DNA of 64,000 nt from Nitrincola lacisaponensis (GCF_000691225.1 NZ_JMSZ01000042.1:248001-312000), one strand, 5' to 3'. Counted from the first letter of the stretch, positions 20,862 to 30,239 are shown. Notes: generated by a model from the sequence alone, not told the origin. Made by a program: numbers and translations.

Positions 20862-20982
20862 GCGATTTATTTTCCTTATTGTGTTGCGCACGAAGAGTCG
20901 GTATTTGTCTTAAGTCGTCTTGTGAAATAAGGGAAAGTACGTATTATTGCACAGAATGACAGGGACAATACTGGAGAATAAC

Positions 20983-22623
20983 ATGACAATGTCAAATCAT
21001 AATCCCTATAGCCTCGGTTTGGATCAGAATCCAGCCAATTATACCGCACTCAGCCCCTTGAGCTTTATCGCACGTGCGGCGGATGTGTTTCCACAGCGAA
21101 CAGCTGTTGTACATACCGGTGTGCGACGCACCTGGCTGGAAACCTTTCGGCGCTGCCGACAGCTGGCCAGTGCACTGACAAAGCGCGGTATTGGTAAGGG
21201 AGATACCGTAGCGGTGATGGCACCTAATCTGCCGGAAGTCTTTGAGGCGCATTTTGGTGTACCTGCAACCGGTGCGGTACTGAATGCACTGAATATCCGC
21301 CTGGATGCAGAAGCCATTGCCTTTATACTGCAGCATGGTGAAGCCAAGGTCGTGATGGTGGATCGTGAGTTTTCTGAAGTTATCCAGCGCGCAGTACGGA
21401 TGATGGCACAGAAGCCACTGGTCATCGATATTGATGATCCATCCTATGAAGGCGGTGAATTGATCGGCAGCCTCGACTACGAAGCCTTTATCGCGGAAGG
21501 TGATCCTGAATATGTCTGGCAGCTGCCCGACAATGAATGGGACGCTATCACGCTGAACTATACCTCAGGGACTACCGGTGATCCTAAAGGGGTGGTCTAT
21601 CACCACCGTGGTGCGTATCTCAACGCCATGAGCAATATCGTGTCCTGGAATATGGGCCATCATCCGGTGTATCTCTGGACCCTGCCGATGTTCCACTGCA
21701 ATGGCTGGTGCTTCCCCTGGGCGATCGCAGCAACGGCGGGAGTCAGTGTCTGCCTGCGTCATGTCCGTGCTGACGATATTTATGCACTGATCAAATCTGA
21801 AAAAGTGGATCATTTCTGTGGTGCGCCAATTGTTCTGAACATGCTGAATAATGCCTCGGATGAGATGAAAGCAGGTATTGAGCATCAGGTCAAAGTGATG
21901 ACAGCAGGTGCTGCGCCCCCAGCGGCAGTGATTGAAAGCATGGAGCAGATGGGCTTTAAAGTTACACATGTGTACGGCCTGACCGAAACCTATGGACCCA
22001 GCGTTGTCTGTGCCTGGCATGAGGAGTGGGATGAGAAATCCGCTGCCGAGAAAGCGCGGTTAAAATCGCGTCAGGGTGTACGCGCACCCATGCTGGAAGG
22101 GTTGATGGTCGCTAACCCTGAAACACTGGAACCGGTGGCGCAGGATGGCAAAACACTGGGTGAAATCTTTATGCGTGGCAACCTGGTGATGAAAGGGTAT
22201 CTTAAAAACCCAACAACCACTGATGCTTCTTTCCGGGGTGGCTGGTTCCATTCAGGTGATCTGGCTGTCTGGCATCCGGATGGTTATATCGAGATCAAGG
22301 ATCGCTCCAAAGATATCATCATATCTGGCGGTGAAAATATCTCGTCTATTGAGGTTGAAGATGTACTCTATCGTCATCCTGCGGTCATGGAAGCGGCTGT
22401 TGTTGCCATGAATGATGAAAAATGGGGTGAGGTACCCTGTGCTTTTGTGACGTTAAAGGCTTCTGCAGCTGGAGAGGTCAGTGAGGCTGATATTATTCAG
22501 TTCTGTCGTGACAATATGGCACGTTTCAAGATCCCGAAAAAAGTGGTGTTTTGTGATCTGCCCAAAACCTCAACGGGCAAAATTCAGAAGTTTGTCCTGA
22601 GAGACCAGGCAAACCTGGGTTGA
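20983..22623 (+). CDS. AMP-binding acyl-CoA synthetase
   Basis: 546 residues from the ATG at 20983, chosen because GGAG lies seven bases upstream. The adenylate-forming signature YTSGTTGDPKGVVYHHRG and the hinge/C-terminal motifs GWFHSGDLAVWHPDGYIEIKD (split as GWFHSGDLAV and YIEIKDRSKDI) are intact, ending with the catalytic lysine in TSTGKIQKF. The overall pattern resembles AlkK/DmdB-type medium-chain or methylmercaptopropionyl-CoA ligases. The natural acid cannot be fixed from sequence. It is divergent from the histidine kinase gene, sharing a 121-base promoter region. Confidence 0.88.
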   Translation: MTMSNHNPYSLGLDQNPANYTALSPLSFIARAADVFPQRTAVVHTGVRRTWLETFRRCRQLASALTKRGIGKGDTVAVMAPNLPEVFEAHFGVPATGAVLNALNIRLDAEAIAFILQHGEAKVVMVDREFSEVIQRAVRMMAQKPLVIDIDDPSYEGGELIGSLDYEAFIAEGDPEYVWQLPDNEWDAITLNYTSGTTGDPKGVVYHHRGAYLNAMSNIVSWNMGHHPVYLWTLPMFHCNGWCFPWAIAATAGVSVCLRHVRADDIYALIKSEKVDHFCGAPIVLNMLNNASDEMKAGIEHQVKVMTAGAAPPAAVIESMEQMGFKVTHVYGLTETYGPSVVCAWHEEWDEKSAAEKARLKSRQGVRAPMLEGLMVANPETLEPVAQDGKTLGEIFMRGNLVMKGYLKNPTTTDASFRGGWFHSGDLAVWHPDGYIEIKDRSKDIIISGGENISSIEVEDVLYRHPAVMEAAVVAMNDEKWGEVPCAFVTLKASAAGEVSEADIIQFCRDNMARFKIPKKVVFCDLPKTSTGKIQKFVLRDQANLG

Positions 22624-22628
22624 TAAAC

Positions 22629-22655
22629 AGCAGCGCCCGCCTGGCGGGCGCTGCT
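22629..22655. terminator. 12-bp GC-rich hairpin between convergent genes
   Basis: AGCAGCGCCCGC (22629-22640) and GCGGGCGCTGCT (22644-22655) form a perfect stem with a three-base loop. It sits between the acyl-CoA synthetase stop and the convergent mscS stop. A strong pause or bidirectional terminator is likely despite the lack of a T-run. Confidence 0.65.
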
Positions 22656-22671
22656 ATCCTGTTCGGCCTGC

Positions 22672-23523
22672 TCAGGCAGACTTTTCTTCACGAATCAGAT
22701 GTACATCCATCTGCGGGTAAGGAATACCAATATCATTGGCATCCAGTGCCTGCTTGATTTTTTCCAGAAGATCCCAGCGTACCGCCCAGAAATCTGCAGT
22801 ATTCACCCAGGGGCGAACAATAAAATCTACCGACGATGCACCCAGTTCGTTGACGGCAATCGTGCAGCCTGGTTCTGTCAGAATGCGCTCATCCTGCTCG
22901 ATAATCTGCTGCAGCACCTGTTTGGTTTTTTGCAGATCAGCGTCATAGGATACGCCGATTACCAGATCGATACGTCGACGTTCTTCCTTGGAGTAGTTGA
23001 TGATATTGCCACCCAGAATATTGGAGTTAGGAACTACAATAATCCGGTTATCGCCGGTTTTCAGTACGGTGGTAAAGATCTGTACTGATTCAACCACCCC
23101 GGCAGTACCGGCGGCTTCAATAAAGTCTCCGGCCTTGAACGGGCGAAAGCCGATCAGCAGCACACCGGCAGCAAAGTTGGACAGCGATCCCTGCAACGCC
23201 AGACCAATGGCCAGACCGGCGGCACCGACAATGGCAACAAATGAAGCGGTTTGTACGCCAACACGTCCCAGTGCCGCGATGACGACAAATGCCAGCAGGG
23301 CATACTTGATCAGGCTGGTAGCAAAGTTAGCGATAGTTGGATCGACTTTACGCGCCTTGAGCAGGCGATTGAGCGAATTGGTAGCCAGGCGGATAACCAT
23401 TGAACCAACCAGAATGATCAGCAGTGCTGCAGTCAGGTTCACTGCATAACTGATGATCAGCTCCTGGTTGTTGGTTATCCAGCCGCCGACATCATTGCCG
23501 AGTTGGGTGAGGTTTTCGTCCAT
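22672..23523 (-). CDS. mscS: small-conductance mechanosensitive channel MscS
   Basis: 283 residues, the size of the classical E. coli channel. Three membrane helices occupy roughly the first 130 residues. The pore-lining helix and the following beta domain read VGAAGLAIGLALQGSLSNFAAG and then RPFKAGDFIE, typical of MscS. It opens under membrane tension to release solutes on hypo-osmotic shock. GGAG lies eight bases before the ATG. A second, much larger MscS-type channel is encoded at 32.3-34.6 kb. Confidence 0.94.
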   Translation of the reverse strand: MDENLTQLGNDVGGWITNNQELIISYAVNLTAALLIILVGSMVIRLATNSLNRLLKARKVDPTIANFATSLIKYALLAFVVIAALGRVGVQTASFVAIVGAAGLAIGLALQGSLSNFAAGVLLIGFRPFKAGDFIEAAGTAGVVESVQIFTTVLKTGDNRIIVVPNSNILGGNIINYSKEERRRIDLVIGVSYDADLQKTKQVLQQIIEQDERILTEPGCTIAVNELGASSVDFIVRPWVNTADFWAVRWDLLEKIKQALDANDIGIPYPQMDVHLIREEKSA

Positions 23524-23575
23524 TGTCGAGCTCCATTGCGACTGATAAAAATTGCATTCTATCAGCCGAACGGAT

Positions 23576-24928
23576 TTAAACCAGACCTTGGTCGATCATT
23601 GCATCGGCGACTTTACGGAATCCGGCAATGTTGGCACCCAATACCAGATTGGACGGCTGGTTGAATTCCCGGGCGGTATCGCTGCTGCGTTGATAAATAC
23701 CACGCATGATCTCTTTCAGGCGGTTGTCGACCTCTTCAAAGCTCCACTGGGTCATGCTGGCATTTTGTGCCATCTCCAGTTGGCTGGTGGCGACACCTCC
23801 AGCATTGGCAGCCTTGCCGGGACCGTAGCAGATACCTGCTTCCAGGAACAGATCAACGGCTTTTGCTGTCGATGGCATATTGGCGCCTTCACTGATACAG
23901 GTGACGCCATTGGCCAGCAGGGCCTGGGCATCTGCTTCAGTCAGTTCATTCTGCGTAGCGCTGGGGAAGGCGGCCTGCGCCTTGAAGCGCCAGACAGCAT
24001 GCCCGTCAGCAGGGTATTCATCCACAGAGATAAAGCGTGCATCCGGATGGCTGTCCAGATATTCCGTCAGTGCACCCCGTCGGCGCTCTTTGATGTCTTT
24101 CAGCAGCGCCAGATCGATACCCTGTTCATGGTACAGGGTACCTTGCGAATCAGAGCAGGTGACTGGCAGAGCGCCCAGTTCATAGAGTTTTTCGATGGTG
24201 TAAATCGCGACGTTACCTGCCCCGGAAACCAGGCAGACTTTATTTTTCAGAGAATCGTTACGGTCTTGCAGCATGTTTTCGGCAAAGTAGACAGCACCAT
24301 AACCTGTAGCTTCCTTACGTGCCAGTGAGCCGCCCCAGTTTAAGCCTTTACCGGTGAGTACGCCTTCATAGCTGCCGGTCAGACGCTTGTACTGTCCATA
24401 GAGGTAGCCGATTTCACGCGCGCCCACACCGATATCACCCGCCGGAACATCCATGGTGGCACCGATATGGCGGTGGAGTTCTGTCATATACGCCTGGCAG
24501 AAGCGCATTACTTCCATATCGGAGCGACCTTTCGGGTTGAAGTCTGAACCGCCCTTGCCACCACCAATGGCCAGGCCAGTGAGGGCATTCTTAAAGATCT
24601 GCTCAAAGCCCAGAAATTTGATAATCCCGGCATTCACACTGTGGTGGAAGCGTAATCCCCCTTTGTAGGGCCCCAGTGCTGAATTGAATTGCACACGATA
24701 GCCTTTATTGACCTGAACACGTCCCTGATCATCGTGCCAGACTACGCGGAAGAAAATCTGTCGTTCAGGTTCAACCAGACGTTCAATGATACCCTGCTCG
24801 CGGTAGTGCTTGTCCTTGTCCAGAAGTGGGCGGATTGAGTCAAGAACCTCCTCAGCCGCCTGGTAAAACTCTGTTTGAGCAGGGCTGCTTTTTTGCAGCC
24901 GGAGCAGTGTGTCGTGTACGTAAGGCAT
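23576..24928 (-). CDS. gdhA: NADP-specific glutamate dehydrogenase
   Basis: 450 residues from the ATG at 24928, which has GAAGGAA upstream; the longer in-frame extension has no such site. The substrate region GPYKGGLRFHHSVN and KGGSDFNPKGRSD and the nucleotide-binding VSGAGNVAIYTIEKL are those of hexameric NADPH-type GDH. It fixes ammonium onto 2-oxoglutarate and so connects to the nitrate-derived ammonium produced by genes at 45-59 kb. There is no adjacent operon partner. Confidence 0.95.
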   Translation of the reverse strand: MPYVHDTLLRLQKSSPAQTEFYQAAEEVLDSIRPLLDKDKHYREQGIIERLVEPERQIFFRVVWHDDQGRVQVNKGYRVQFNSALGPYKGGLRFHHSVNAGIIKFLGFEQIFKNALTGLAIGGGKGGSDFNPKGRSDMEVMRFCQAYMTELHRHIGATMDVPAGDIGVGAREIGYLYGQYKRLTGSYEGVLTGKGLNWGGSLARKEATGYGAVYFAENMLQDRNDSLKNKVCLVSGAGNVAIYTIEKLYELGALPVTCSDSQGTLYHEQGIDLALLKDIKERRRGALTEYLDSHPDARFISVDEYPADGHAVWRFKAQAAFPSATQNELTEADAQALLANGVTCISEGANMPSTAKAVDLFLEAGICYGPGKAANAGGVATSQLEMAQNASMTQWSFEEVDNRLKEIMRGIYQRSSDTAREFNQPSNLVLGANIAGFRKVADAMIDQGLV

Positions 24929-25223
24929 AAGCACTTCCTTCGAAAGTAAGCCAAAAGGCAAAAAAATGGCGCATATCATACTGCTTACGCACTATTCTGG
25001 GGAGAATGCCTGATGTCTGATAATCAAAAAATTCTGAAAATCCTTATTTATTTAGAGTAATTAACTGAAAAATAACATTTAATTTCAATGTAATACTTTC
25101 GTATAATCTGCGCGCTATTGGTGCGACTCTGGATGAAAAATGCACTGAATTAGTGAATTTTAATTATTTCTACGTGGCTTGATGCGCCAACATCGCTGAG
25201 ACAGTTCAGACGTGAATGAATGC

Positions 25224-25358
25224 ATGAGTATGTCAAAGATCAAAACAGTGCAGCCAGCTTTCTCTTACAATGAAAAAAAATCACGTCGGCTGTGTGCAGG
25301 AAAAATTCAGATTCAATCGCCTCGGAAGCCGCATTTTCAGGCTGTTGCAGAGGTGTGA
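25224..25358 (+). CDS. possible 44-residue basic small protein upstream of nrdA
   Basis: An ATG at 25224 (alternatives GTG 25212, ATG 25230) opens 44 codons ending in TGA at 25356-25358. The product is rich in K and R and contains KIKTVQPAFSYNEKKSRRL. No convincing ribosome-binding site and no family match were recognised. The stop codon lies inside the hairpin at 25348-25379. It may be a chance frame; it is listed because it occupies an otherwise unexplained gap. Confidence 0.2.
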   Translation: MSMSKIKTVQPAFSYNEKKSRRLCAGKIQIQSPRKPHFQAVAEV

Positions 25359-25379
25359 TCAGGGCCGATTACACCTCTG
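25348..25379 (+). repeat. perfect 13-bp stem-loop upstream of the NrdR boxes
   Basis: CAGAGGTGTGATC (25348-25360) pairs with GATTACACCTCTG (25367-25379) with one G-T wobble and a six-base loop AGGGCC. No T-tract follows. It could end a short upstream transcript, act as a processing signal, or be a protein-binding palindrome. Confidence 0.55.
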
Positions 25380-25415
25380 ACGGACTAAAATCAAGAGTTG
25401 AAATTGTTTTATAAA

Positions 25416-25462
25416 TAACTATATTTGGTGTCAACTTGAGTTACGCACACTATATATTGTGT
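25416..25462 (+). promoter_or_regulatory. tandem NrdR boxes upstream of nrdA
   Basis: Box 2, ACACTATATATTGTGT (25447-25462), matches the NrdR consensus ACACWATATATWGTGT at every position. Box 1, TAACTATATTTGGTGT (25416-25431), is a weaker copy. Their starts are 31 bp apart, about three helical turns, which is the arrangement NrdR uses. NrdR-dATP should repress nrdAB here. The nrdA start is 75 bases downstream. Confidence 0.88.
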
Positions 25463-25536
25463 TTTCAGGCTAAAAAGTGACCAGTTGTTTCATTCTGGCG
25501 ACCCTATGAACATTTGATATACGGAAGAGCGGTGTT

Positions 25537-27801
25537 ATGCAGAAAAATCTGATGGTAACCAAACGAGACGGACGCCAGGAACCCATCGATCTGGAGAAGA
25601 TTCACCGGGTCATTATCTGGGCTGCAGAAGGGTTGCAGAATGTATCGGTTTCACAGGTAGAGCTGAGTGCTCACCTGCAGTTTTACGAGGGTATCAAAAC
25701 ATCCGATATCCACGAAACACTGATTAAATCAGCGGCAGACCTGATCTCTGAAGATTCCCCGGATTATCAGTATCTGGCTGCGCGTCTGGCTATTTTCCAT
25801 CTGCGCAAGCGTGCATTCGGTTGCTTTGAAGCGCCGGACCTGTTTTCCCATGTCAGTCGCATGGTAGCTGAGAAACGCTACGATGCACACCTGCTGGAAG
25901 ACTACACCCAGGCTGAGTTTGACGAACTGAACCGCTGTATCGATCACAGCCGCGATATGAATTTCAGCTATGCTGCAGTGAAGCAGCTGGAAGGCAAGTA
26001 TCTGGTGCAGAACCGCGTCACCGGCCAGGTCTATGAGTCACCCCAGCTGCTCTACATGCTGGTATCTGCCTGCCTGTTCTCCAGCTACCCGAAAGAGACG
26101 CGTCTGGACTACGTCAAACGCTTCTACGACGCAACGTCCTTGTTCAAGTTGTCCTTGCCGACACCGATCATGGCAGGTGTACGTACACCTACACGTCAGT
26201 TCAGCTCCTGCGTACTGATTGAGACGGATGATAGCCTGGATTCAATCAACGCGACGGCAGCGGCGATCGTCAAGTATGTTTCGCAGCGTGCCGGTATCGG
26301 CATCAATGCGGGCCGTATCCGCGCACTGGGTAGTCCGATCCGCAATGGTGAAGCCTTCCATACAGGTTGTATTCCATTCTACAAGCACTTCCAGACAGCG
26401 GTGAAATCCTGTTCGCAGGGTGGCGTGCGTGGCGGTGCGGCGACGCTGTTCTACCCGATCTGGCACCTTGAAGTGGAATCACTGCTGGTGTTGAAGAATA
26501 ACCGTGGTGTTGAAGAAAACCGCGTACGCCATATCGATTACGGCGTGCAGATCAACAAGCTGATGTACCAGCGCCTGATCAAGGGTGAGACGATTACCCT
26601 GTTCAGCCCGCATGAAGTACCAGGACTTTATGAAGCTTTCTTTGCGGATCAGGACGAGTTTGAGCGCCTGTATCTGATGTATGAGCAGCAGCCGGATATC
26701 CGCAAGAAAACCATCAAGGCCGTTGAGTTGTTTGGTATTCTGGCGGCAGAGCGAGCTTCTACCGGTCGTATCTATATTCAGAACGTTGATCACTGTAATA
26801 CTCACAGTCCGTTTGATCCGGCTGTCGCGCCTGTACGTCAGTCCAACCTCTGTCTGGAGATTGCACTGCCGACCAAGCCATTGAATGATGTAAATGATCC
26901 GAACGGTGAAATTGCACTGTGTACTCTGTCTGCTTTCAATCTGGGAGCGCTGCAATCACTGGATGAGCTGGAAGAACTGGCTGATCTGATTGTGCGTGCG
27001 CTGGACAGTTTGCTGGACTATCAGGATTACCCGATTCCGGCCGCTCAGATGGCGACAGAGAATCGCCGTACTCTGGGTGTCGGCGTGACCAACCTGGCAT
27101 ATTATCTGGCTAAAAATGGTGTGCGTTATTCAGACGGCTCAGCCAATGGCCTGGTACACCGGACATTTGAAGCGATTCAGTACTTCCTGCTGAAGGCCTC
27201 GAACCAGCTGGCTAAAGAGTTGGGAGCCTGTCCAAAGTTTAATGAAACTACCTATGCCAAAGGTTTGTTGCCTATTGACACCTACAAGCGGGATGTCGAT
27301 AGCTACTGTGAAGAGCCACTGCATTACTTCTGGGAAACGCTGCGAGAGGATATCCGTGAGTTTGGCTTGCGCAACTCAACACTGACGGCGTTGATGCCTT
27401 GTGAGACTTCATCACAGATTACCAACTCCACCAACGGTATTGAGCCGCCACGTGGTTTTGTATCGGTCAAGTCCAGTAAAGATGGTGTCATGAAGCAGGT
27501 CGTGCCGGAATATCTGGCGCTGCGTCAGCAGTATGAACTGCTGTGGGATATTCCGAATAATGAAGGATACTTGCAGCTGGTGGGTATTATGCAGAAATTT
27601 GTCGACCAGGCGATCTCTGCCAATACCAACTATGATCCAACCCGTTTCCCCGGTGATAAAGTACCGATGAAGCAGTTGCTGAAGGATTTGCTGACAGCCT
27701 ACAAGTACGGTCTGAAAACCCTGTATTATCACAACACCCGTGATGGTGCTTCGGATCAGCAGGATGATTCGGGTTGTGAAGGCGGTGCCTGCAAGCTCTA
27801 A
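25537..27801 (+). CDS. nrdA: class Ia ribonucleotide reductase, large subunit
   Basis: 754 residues. An ATP-cone allosteric domain fills about the first 95 residues (VTKRDGRQEPIDLEKIHRV). The active-site cysteine and its neighbours are seen in FSSCVLIE, SNLCLEIALPT and IALCTLSAFN, matching the E. coli triad C225, C439/E441 and C462. The C-terminus CEGGACKL has the shuttle cysteine pair. The enzyme makes deoxyribonucleotides in aerobic cells. nrdB follows after 64 bases, and the promoter carries paired NrdR boxes. Confidence 0.97.
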   Translation: MQKNLMVTKRDGRQEPIDLEKIHRVIIWAAEGLQNVSVSQVELSAHLQFYEGIKTSDIHETLIKSAADLISEDSPDYQYLAARLAIFHLRKRAFGCFEAPDLFSHVSRMVAEKRYDAHLLEDYTQAEFDELNRCIDHSRDMNFSYAAVKQLEGKYLVQNRVTGQVYESPQLLYMLVSACLFSSYPKETRLDYVKRFYDATSLFKLSLPTPIMAGVRTPTRQFSSCVLIETDDSLDSINATAAAIVKYVSQRAGIGINAGRIRALGSPIRNGEAFHTGCIPFYKHFQTAVKSCSQGGVRGGAATLFYPIWHLEVESLLVLKNNRGVEENRVRHIDYGVQINKLMYQRLIKGETITLFSPHEVPGLYEAFFADQDEFERLYLMYEQQPDIRKKTIKAVELFGILAAERASTGRIYIQNVDHCNTHSPFDPAVAPVRQSNLCLEIALPTKPLNDVNDPNGEIALCTLSAFNLGALQSLDELEELADLIVRALDSLLDYQDYPIPAAQMATENRRTLGVGVTNLAYYLAKNGVRYSDGSANGLVHRTFEAIQYFLLKASNQLAKELGACPKFNETTYAKGLLPIDTYKRDVDSYCEEPLHYFWETLREDIREFGLRNSTLTALMPCETSSQITNSTNGIEPPRGFVSVKSSKDGVMKQVVPEYLALRQQYELLWDIPNNEGYLQLVGIMQKFVDQAISANTNYDPTRFPGDKVPMKQLLKDLLTAYKYGLKTLYYHNTRDGASDQQDDSGCEGGACKL

Positions 27802-27865
27802 CGCGCTTGCAGATGCCTGCACTGACAGCAACCCAGGGTGAACCAAAGGAAACAAGAGCAACGAC

Positions 27866-28996
27866 ATGTCTTATTCAACATTCAGTACCAGTGATCACGA
27901 TGCAACCCGCGAACCCATGTTTTTTGGACGCAGCGTCAATGTTGCCCGCTATGACCGGCAGAAGTATCCACTCTTCGAAAAACTGATCGAAAAACAGCTG
28001 TCGTTCTTTTGGCGTCCGGAAGAGGTTGATCTGACTAAAGACCGCAAGGATTTTGCGGACATGCCGGAGCATGAGAAGCATATCTTCCTGAGTAACCTCA
28101 AGTATCAGACCTTGCTGGATTCAGTTCAGGGGCGCTCACCCAATATTGCATTTTTGCCGGTCGTGTCCTTGCCGGAGCTGGAAACCTGGTTTGAAACCTG
28201 GGCGTTCAGCGAGACGATTCACAGCCGTTCCTATACGCATATCATTCGCAACATCATCACCGAACCCTCTGTGGTGTTTGATGAGATCGTCACCAATCCG
28301 GAAATTGTACGCCGTGCCGAGTCCGTAACACGTCTGTATGATGAGTTTATTGAACTGGTCACAGTGTATTCGCTGTATGGACCGGGTGTGCGCGAGGTGG
28401 ATGGCCGAAAGCTGGATGCCACGCTGTATAACCTGAAGAAAAAGCTCTATCTGACCCTGGTGTCGGTGAATGTACTGGAAGCGATCCGCTTCTATGTCAG
28501 TTTTGCCTGCTCATTTGCCTTTGCCGAGCGAGCGATTATGGAAGGGAATGCCAAAATCATTCGCCTGATCGCCCGTGATGAGGCCCTGCATTTAACCGGT
28601 ACCCAGCAAATGCTGAATATACTGGCATCTGGCAAGGATGATCCGGACTTCAAGCATATCGCCGTTGAGTGTCGTCAGGATGTCATTGGCATTTTCCAGG
28701 AAGCCGCACAGCAGGAAAAAGACTGGGCAGTGTATCTGTTCAGTCAGGGGTCCATGATAGGTCTGAATGCTCGCATTCTGGGCGATTATGTTGAGTATAT
28801 TACTAATGTGCGCATGAAGGCGCTGGGTCTGGAAGAGTTGTTCGCTCCACGCCAGAACCCCTTGCCCTGGATGAATGCCTGGCTGATCAGTGACAACGTG
28901 CAGGTTGCACCTCAGGAGTCTGAAATCAGTTCCTATCTGGTAGGCCAGATAGACAACGATGTTGAAACCGAAGACTTCGATGGTTTTGATCTCTGA
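27866..28996 (+). CDS. nrdB: class Ia ribonucleotide reductase, radical-bearing small subunit
   Basis: 376 residues, identical in length to E. coli Nrd[20 protein letters not shown] contains iron ligands and the radical tyrosine; later ligands lie in [12 protein letters not shown]. It houses the diiron-tyrosyl cofactor that starts catalysis in NrdA. The maintenance ferredoxin gene begins eight bases after its stop. Confidence 0.97.
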   Translation: MSYSTFSTSDHDATREPMFFGRSVNVARYDRQKYPLFEKLIEKQLSFFWRPEEVDLTKDRKDFADMPEHEKHIFLSNLKYQTLLDSVQGRSPNIAFLPVVSLPELETWFETWAFSETIHSRSYTHIIRNIITEPSVVFDEIVTNPEIVRRAESVTRLYDEFIELVTVYSLYGPGVREVDGRKLDATLYNLKKKLYLTLVSVNVLEAIRFYVSFACSFAFAERAIMEGNAKIIRLIARDEALHLTGTQQMLNILASGKDDPDFKHIAVECRQDVIGIFQEAAQQEKDWAVYLFSQGSMIGLNARILGDYVEYITNVRMKALGLEELFAPRQNPLPWMNAWLISDNVQVAPQESEISSYLVGQIDNDVETEDFDGFDL

Positions 28997-29004
28997 GAGG
29001 CACT

Positions 29005-29268
29005 ATGTCCGGTATTCCCAGAATCAAGGTCAATAACCATCATACGTTCTATTACCAGTATGAGTTTTCTCTGCTGGATGCGCTGGAAGCTCAGCAGATT
29101 CCAGCCGCGTACAACTGTCGCGGTGGTTACTGTGGAACCTGTAAAGTGCGCCTGCTGGAAGGGCAGGTGGAAGCTGTTCAGGATGCCTTGATCGATCTCA
29201 AGGATGATGAAATTCTCACCTGCTGCTGTCGTCCTGTATCCCATATCGAGATTGAGCTGCCTGATTAA
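29005..29268 (+). CDS. yfaE: 2Fe-2S ferredoxin for NrdB cofactor maintenance
   Basis: 87 residues of the plant-type ferredoxin fold. Cluster cysteines appear in YNCRGGYCGTCKV and the later CCCRPVSHIEIELPD. In E. coli, YfaE reduces the diiron site of NrdB to regenerate the tyrosyl radical. Its position directly after nrdB matches that role. Confidence 0.93.
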   Translation: MSGIPRIKVNNHHTFYYQYEFSLLDALEAQQIPAAYNCRGGYCGTCKVRLLEGQVEAVQDALIDLKDDEILTCCCRPVSHIEIELPD

Positions 29269-29596
29269 CAATCAGGTCAGCTCCTGTCTGTAGTTACATG
29301 CCTCTTCGATGTGCGGTTTCTGCTGATCTGCGTTATTTCAGTGCAAAAATCAAGCATCATTTTCCGACTTTTGCACATCCAAAACACTTGACAACATTTT
29401 ATTGACTTAACTCAATAGTTTTTATGTGTTAACTGTATTGACATGTTTAACTATTTGAAAAATAAGGTGAAATATCATCTGGTTGTTTTTGCTTCAATTT
29501 GCTGAAGGCCACGTATTACGCTGAACAGCGTCATTGATCCAAAAACTAATCACAGTTTTATCCACAGATGTTGTGCATAACAAAACAGGTGGATAA
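29269..29596. other. AT-rich convergent intergenic region with DnaA-box cluster
   Basis: 328 bases lie between convergent yfaE and nth. A small hairpin CCTGATT / AATCAGG (29260-29276) overlaps the yfaE stop. About 29390-29480 is strikingly AT-rich with repeated TTGAC/GTTAAC-like words. The right end has three DnaA-like nonamers, listed separately. No gene is seen. Confidence 0.6.
29558..29596. promoter_or_regulatory. cluster of three DnaA boxes
   Basis: TTATCCACA (29558-29566) is a perfect consensus DnaA box. TGTGCATAA (29572-29580) is the reverse of TTATGCACA, fitting TTATNCACA. GGTGGATAA (29588-29596) is a reverse box with one mismatch. The boxes start 14 and 16 bases apart and lie next to an AT-rich stretch. 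Roles could be DnaA titration, reactivation or an origin-like element; dnaA and gidA are absent from the window. Confidence 0.65.
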
Positions 29597-30229
29597 CTAG
29601 TCAGTTTTTTCCTTGAATTCGCACAAATCCTCGATCAGGCAAGCATTGCAACGAGGCTTTCGTGCTGTGCAAATATAACGTCCATGCAGAATAAGCCAGT
29701 GGTGTGCATCAAGCAGAAATTCTTTCGGTACCAGACGCATCAGTCGCTGTTCGACTTCCAGCACGTTCTTGCCTTTGGCAATCCCGGTACGATTCGAAAC
29801 TCGGAAGATATGTGTGTCTACGGCCATGGCTGGTTGCCGAAAGGCTGTATTCAGCACTACGTTGGCTGTTTTACGGCCGACACCGGGCAGTTTCTCCAGC
29901 GCTTCACGGGTCTGGGGGATTTCACCCTGATGTTCGTCAAGCAAGCGTGCACAGGTTTTGATAACGTTCTCGGCTTTGGTATTGAACAAGCCAATCGTAC
30001 GAATATAGTGCTTAACACCTTCAACGCCCAATGCCAGCATCTTCTCCGGTGTATTGGCGACGGCAAACAGCTTTCGTGTGGCTTTATTGACACTGACATC
30101 GGTGGCCTGGGCAGAGAGGAGTACGGCGATCAGCAGCTCGAAAGGGCTTTGGTATTCGAGTTCGGTTTTGGGTTCCGGATTGTGCTCTCTCAATCGACTA
30201 AAGATCTGGTAACGTTTTTCAGCATTCAT
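29597..30229 (-). CDS. nth: endonuclease III
   Basis: 210 residues from the ATG at 30229, which matches E. coli Nth (211 residues); an ATG at 30268 would add 13 residues and overlap the upstream gene. The helix-hairpin-helix LEKLPGVGRKTANVVLNTAF carries the catalytic lysine, the aspartate is in VDTHIFRV, and the [4Fe-4S] cluster cysteines end the protein (CTARKPRCNACLIEDLC). It removes oxidised pyrimidines and nicks abasic sites. In E. coli nth follows rsxE directly; here three signalling/channel genes stand between. Confidence 0.95.
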   Translation of the reverse strand: MNAEKRYQIFSRLREHNPEPKTELEYQSPFELLIAVLLSAQATDVSVNKATRKLFAVANTPEKMLALGVEGVKHYIRTIGLFNTKAENVIKTCARLLDEHQGEIPQTREALEKLPGVGRKTANVVLNTAFRQPAMAVDTHIFRVSNRTGIAKGKNVLEVEQRLMRLVPKEFLLDAHHWLILHGRYICTARKPRCNACLIEDLCEFKEKTD

Positions 30230-30239
30230 AAGACGTTCA

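Larger units (their letters stand above)
24929..25536. other. 608-base AT-rich intergenic region between gdhA and nrdA
   Basis: The gap separates divergent gdhA and nrdA. It contains a TATAAT at 25102-25107, a short open frame (25224-25358), a perfect 13-bp hairpin (25348-25379) and two NrdR boxes (25416-25462), listed separately. The gdhA promoter should lie in the left part. Nothing resembling a known riboswitch or tRNA was recognised. Confidence 0.6.

Noticed and set aside
29269-29596. Calling the DnaA-box cluster the chromosomal origin
   Set aside because: Only three boxes, and none of the usual origin neighbours (dnaA, dnaN, rpmH, gidA) are in the window; recorded as a finding instead.
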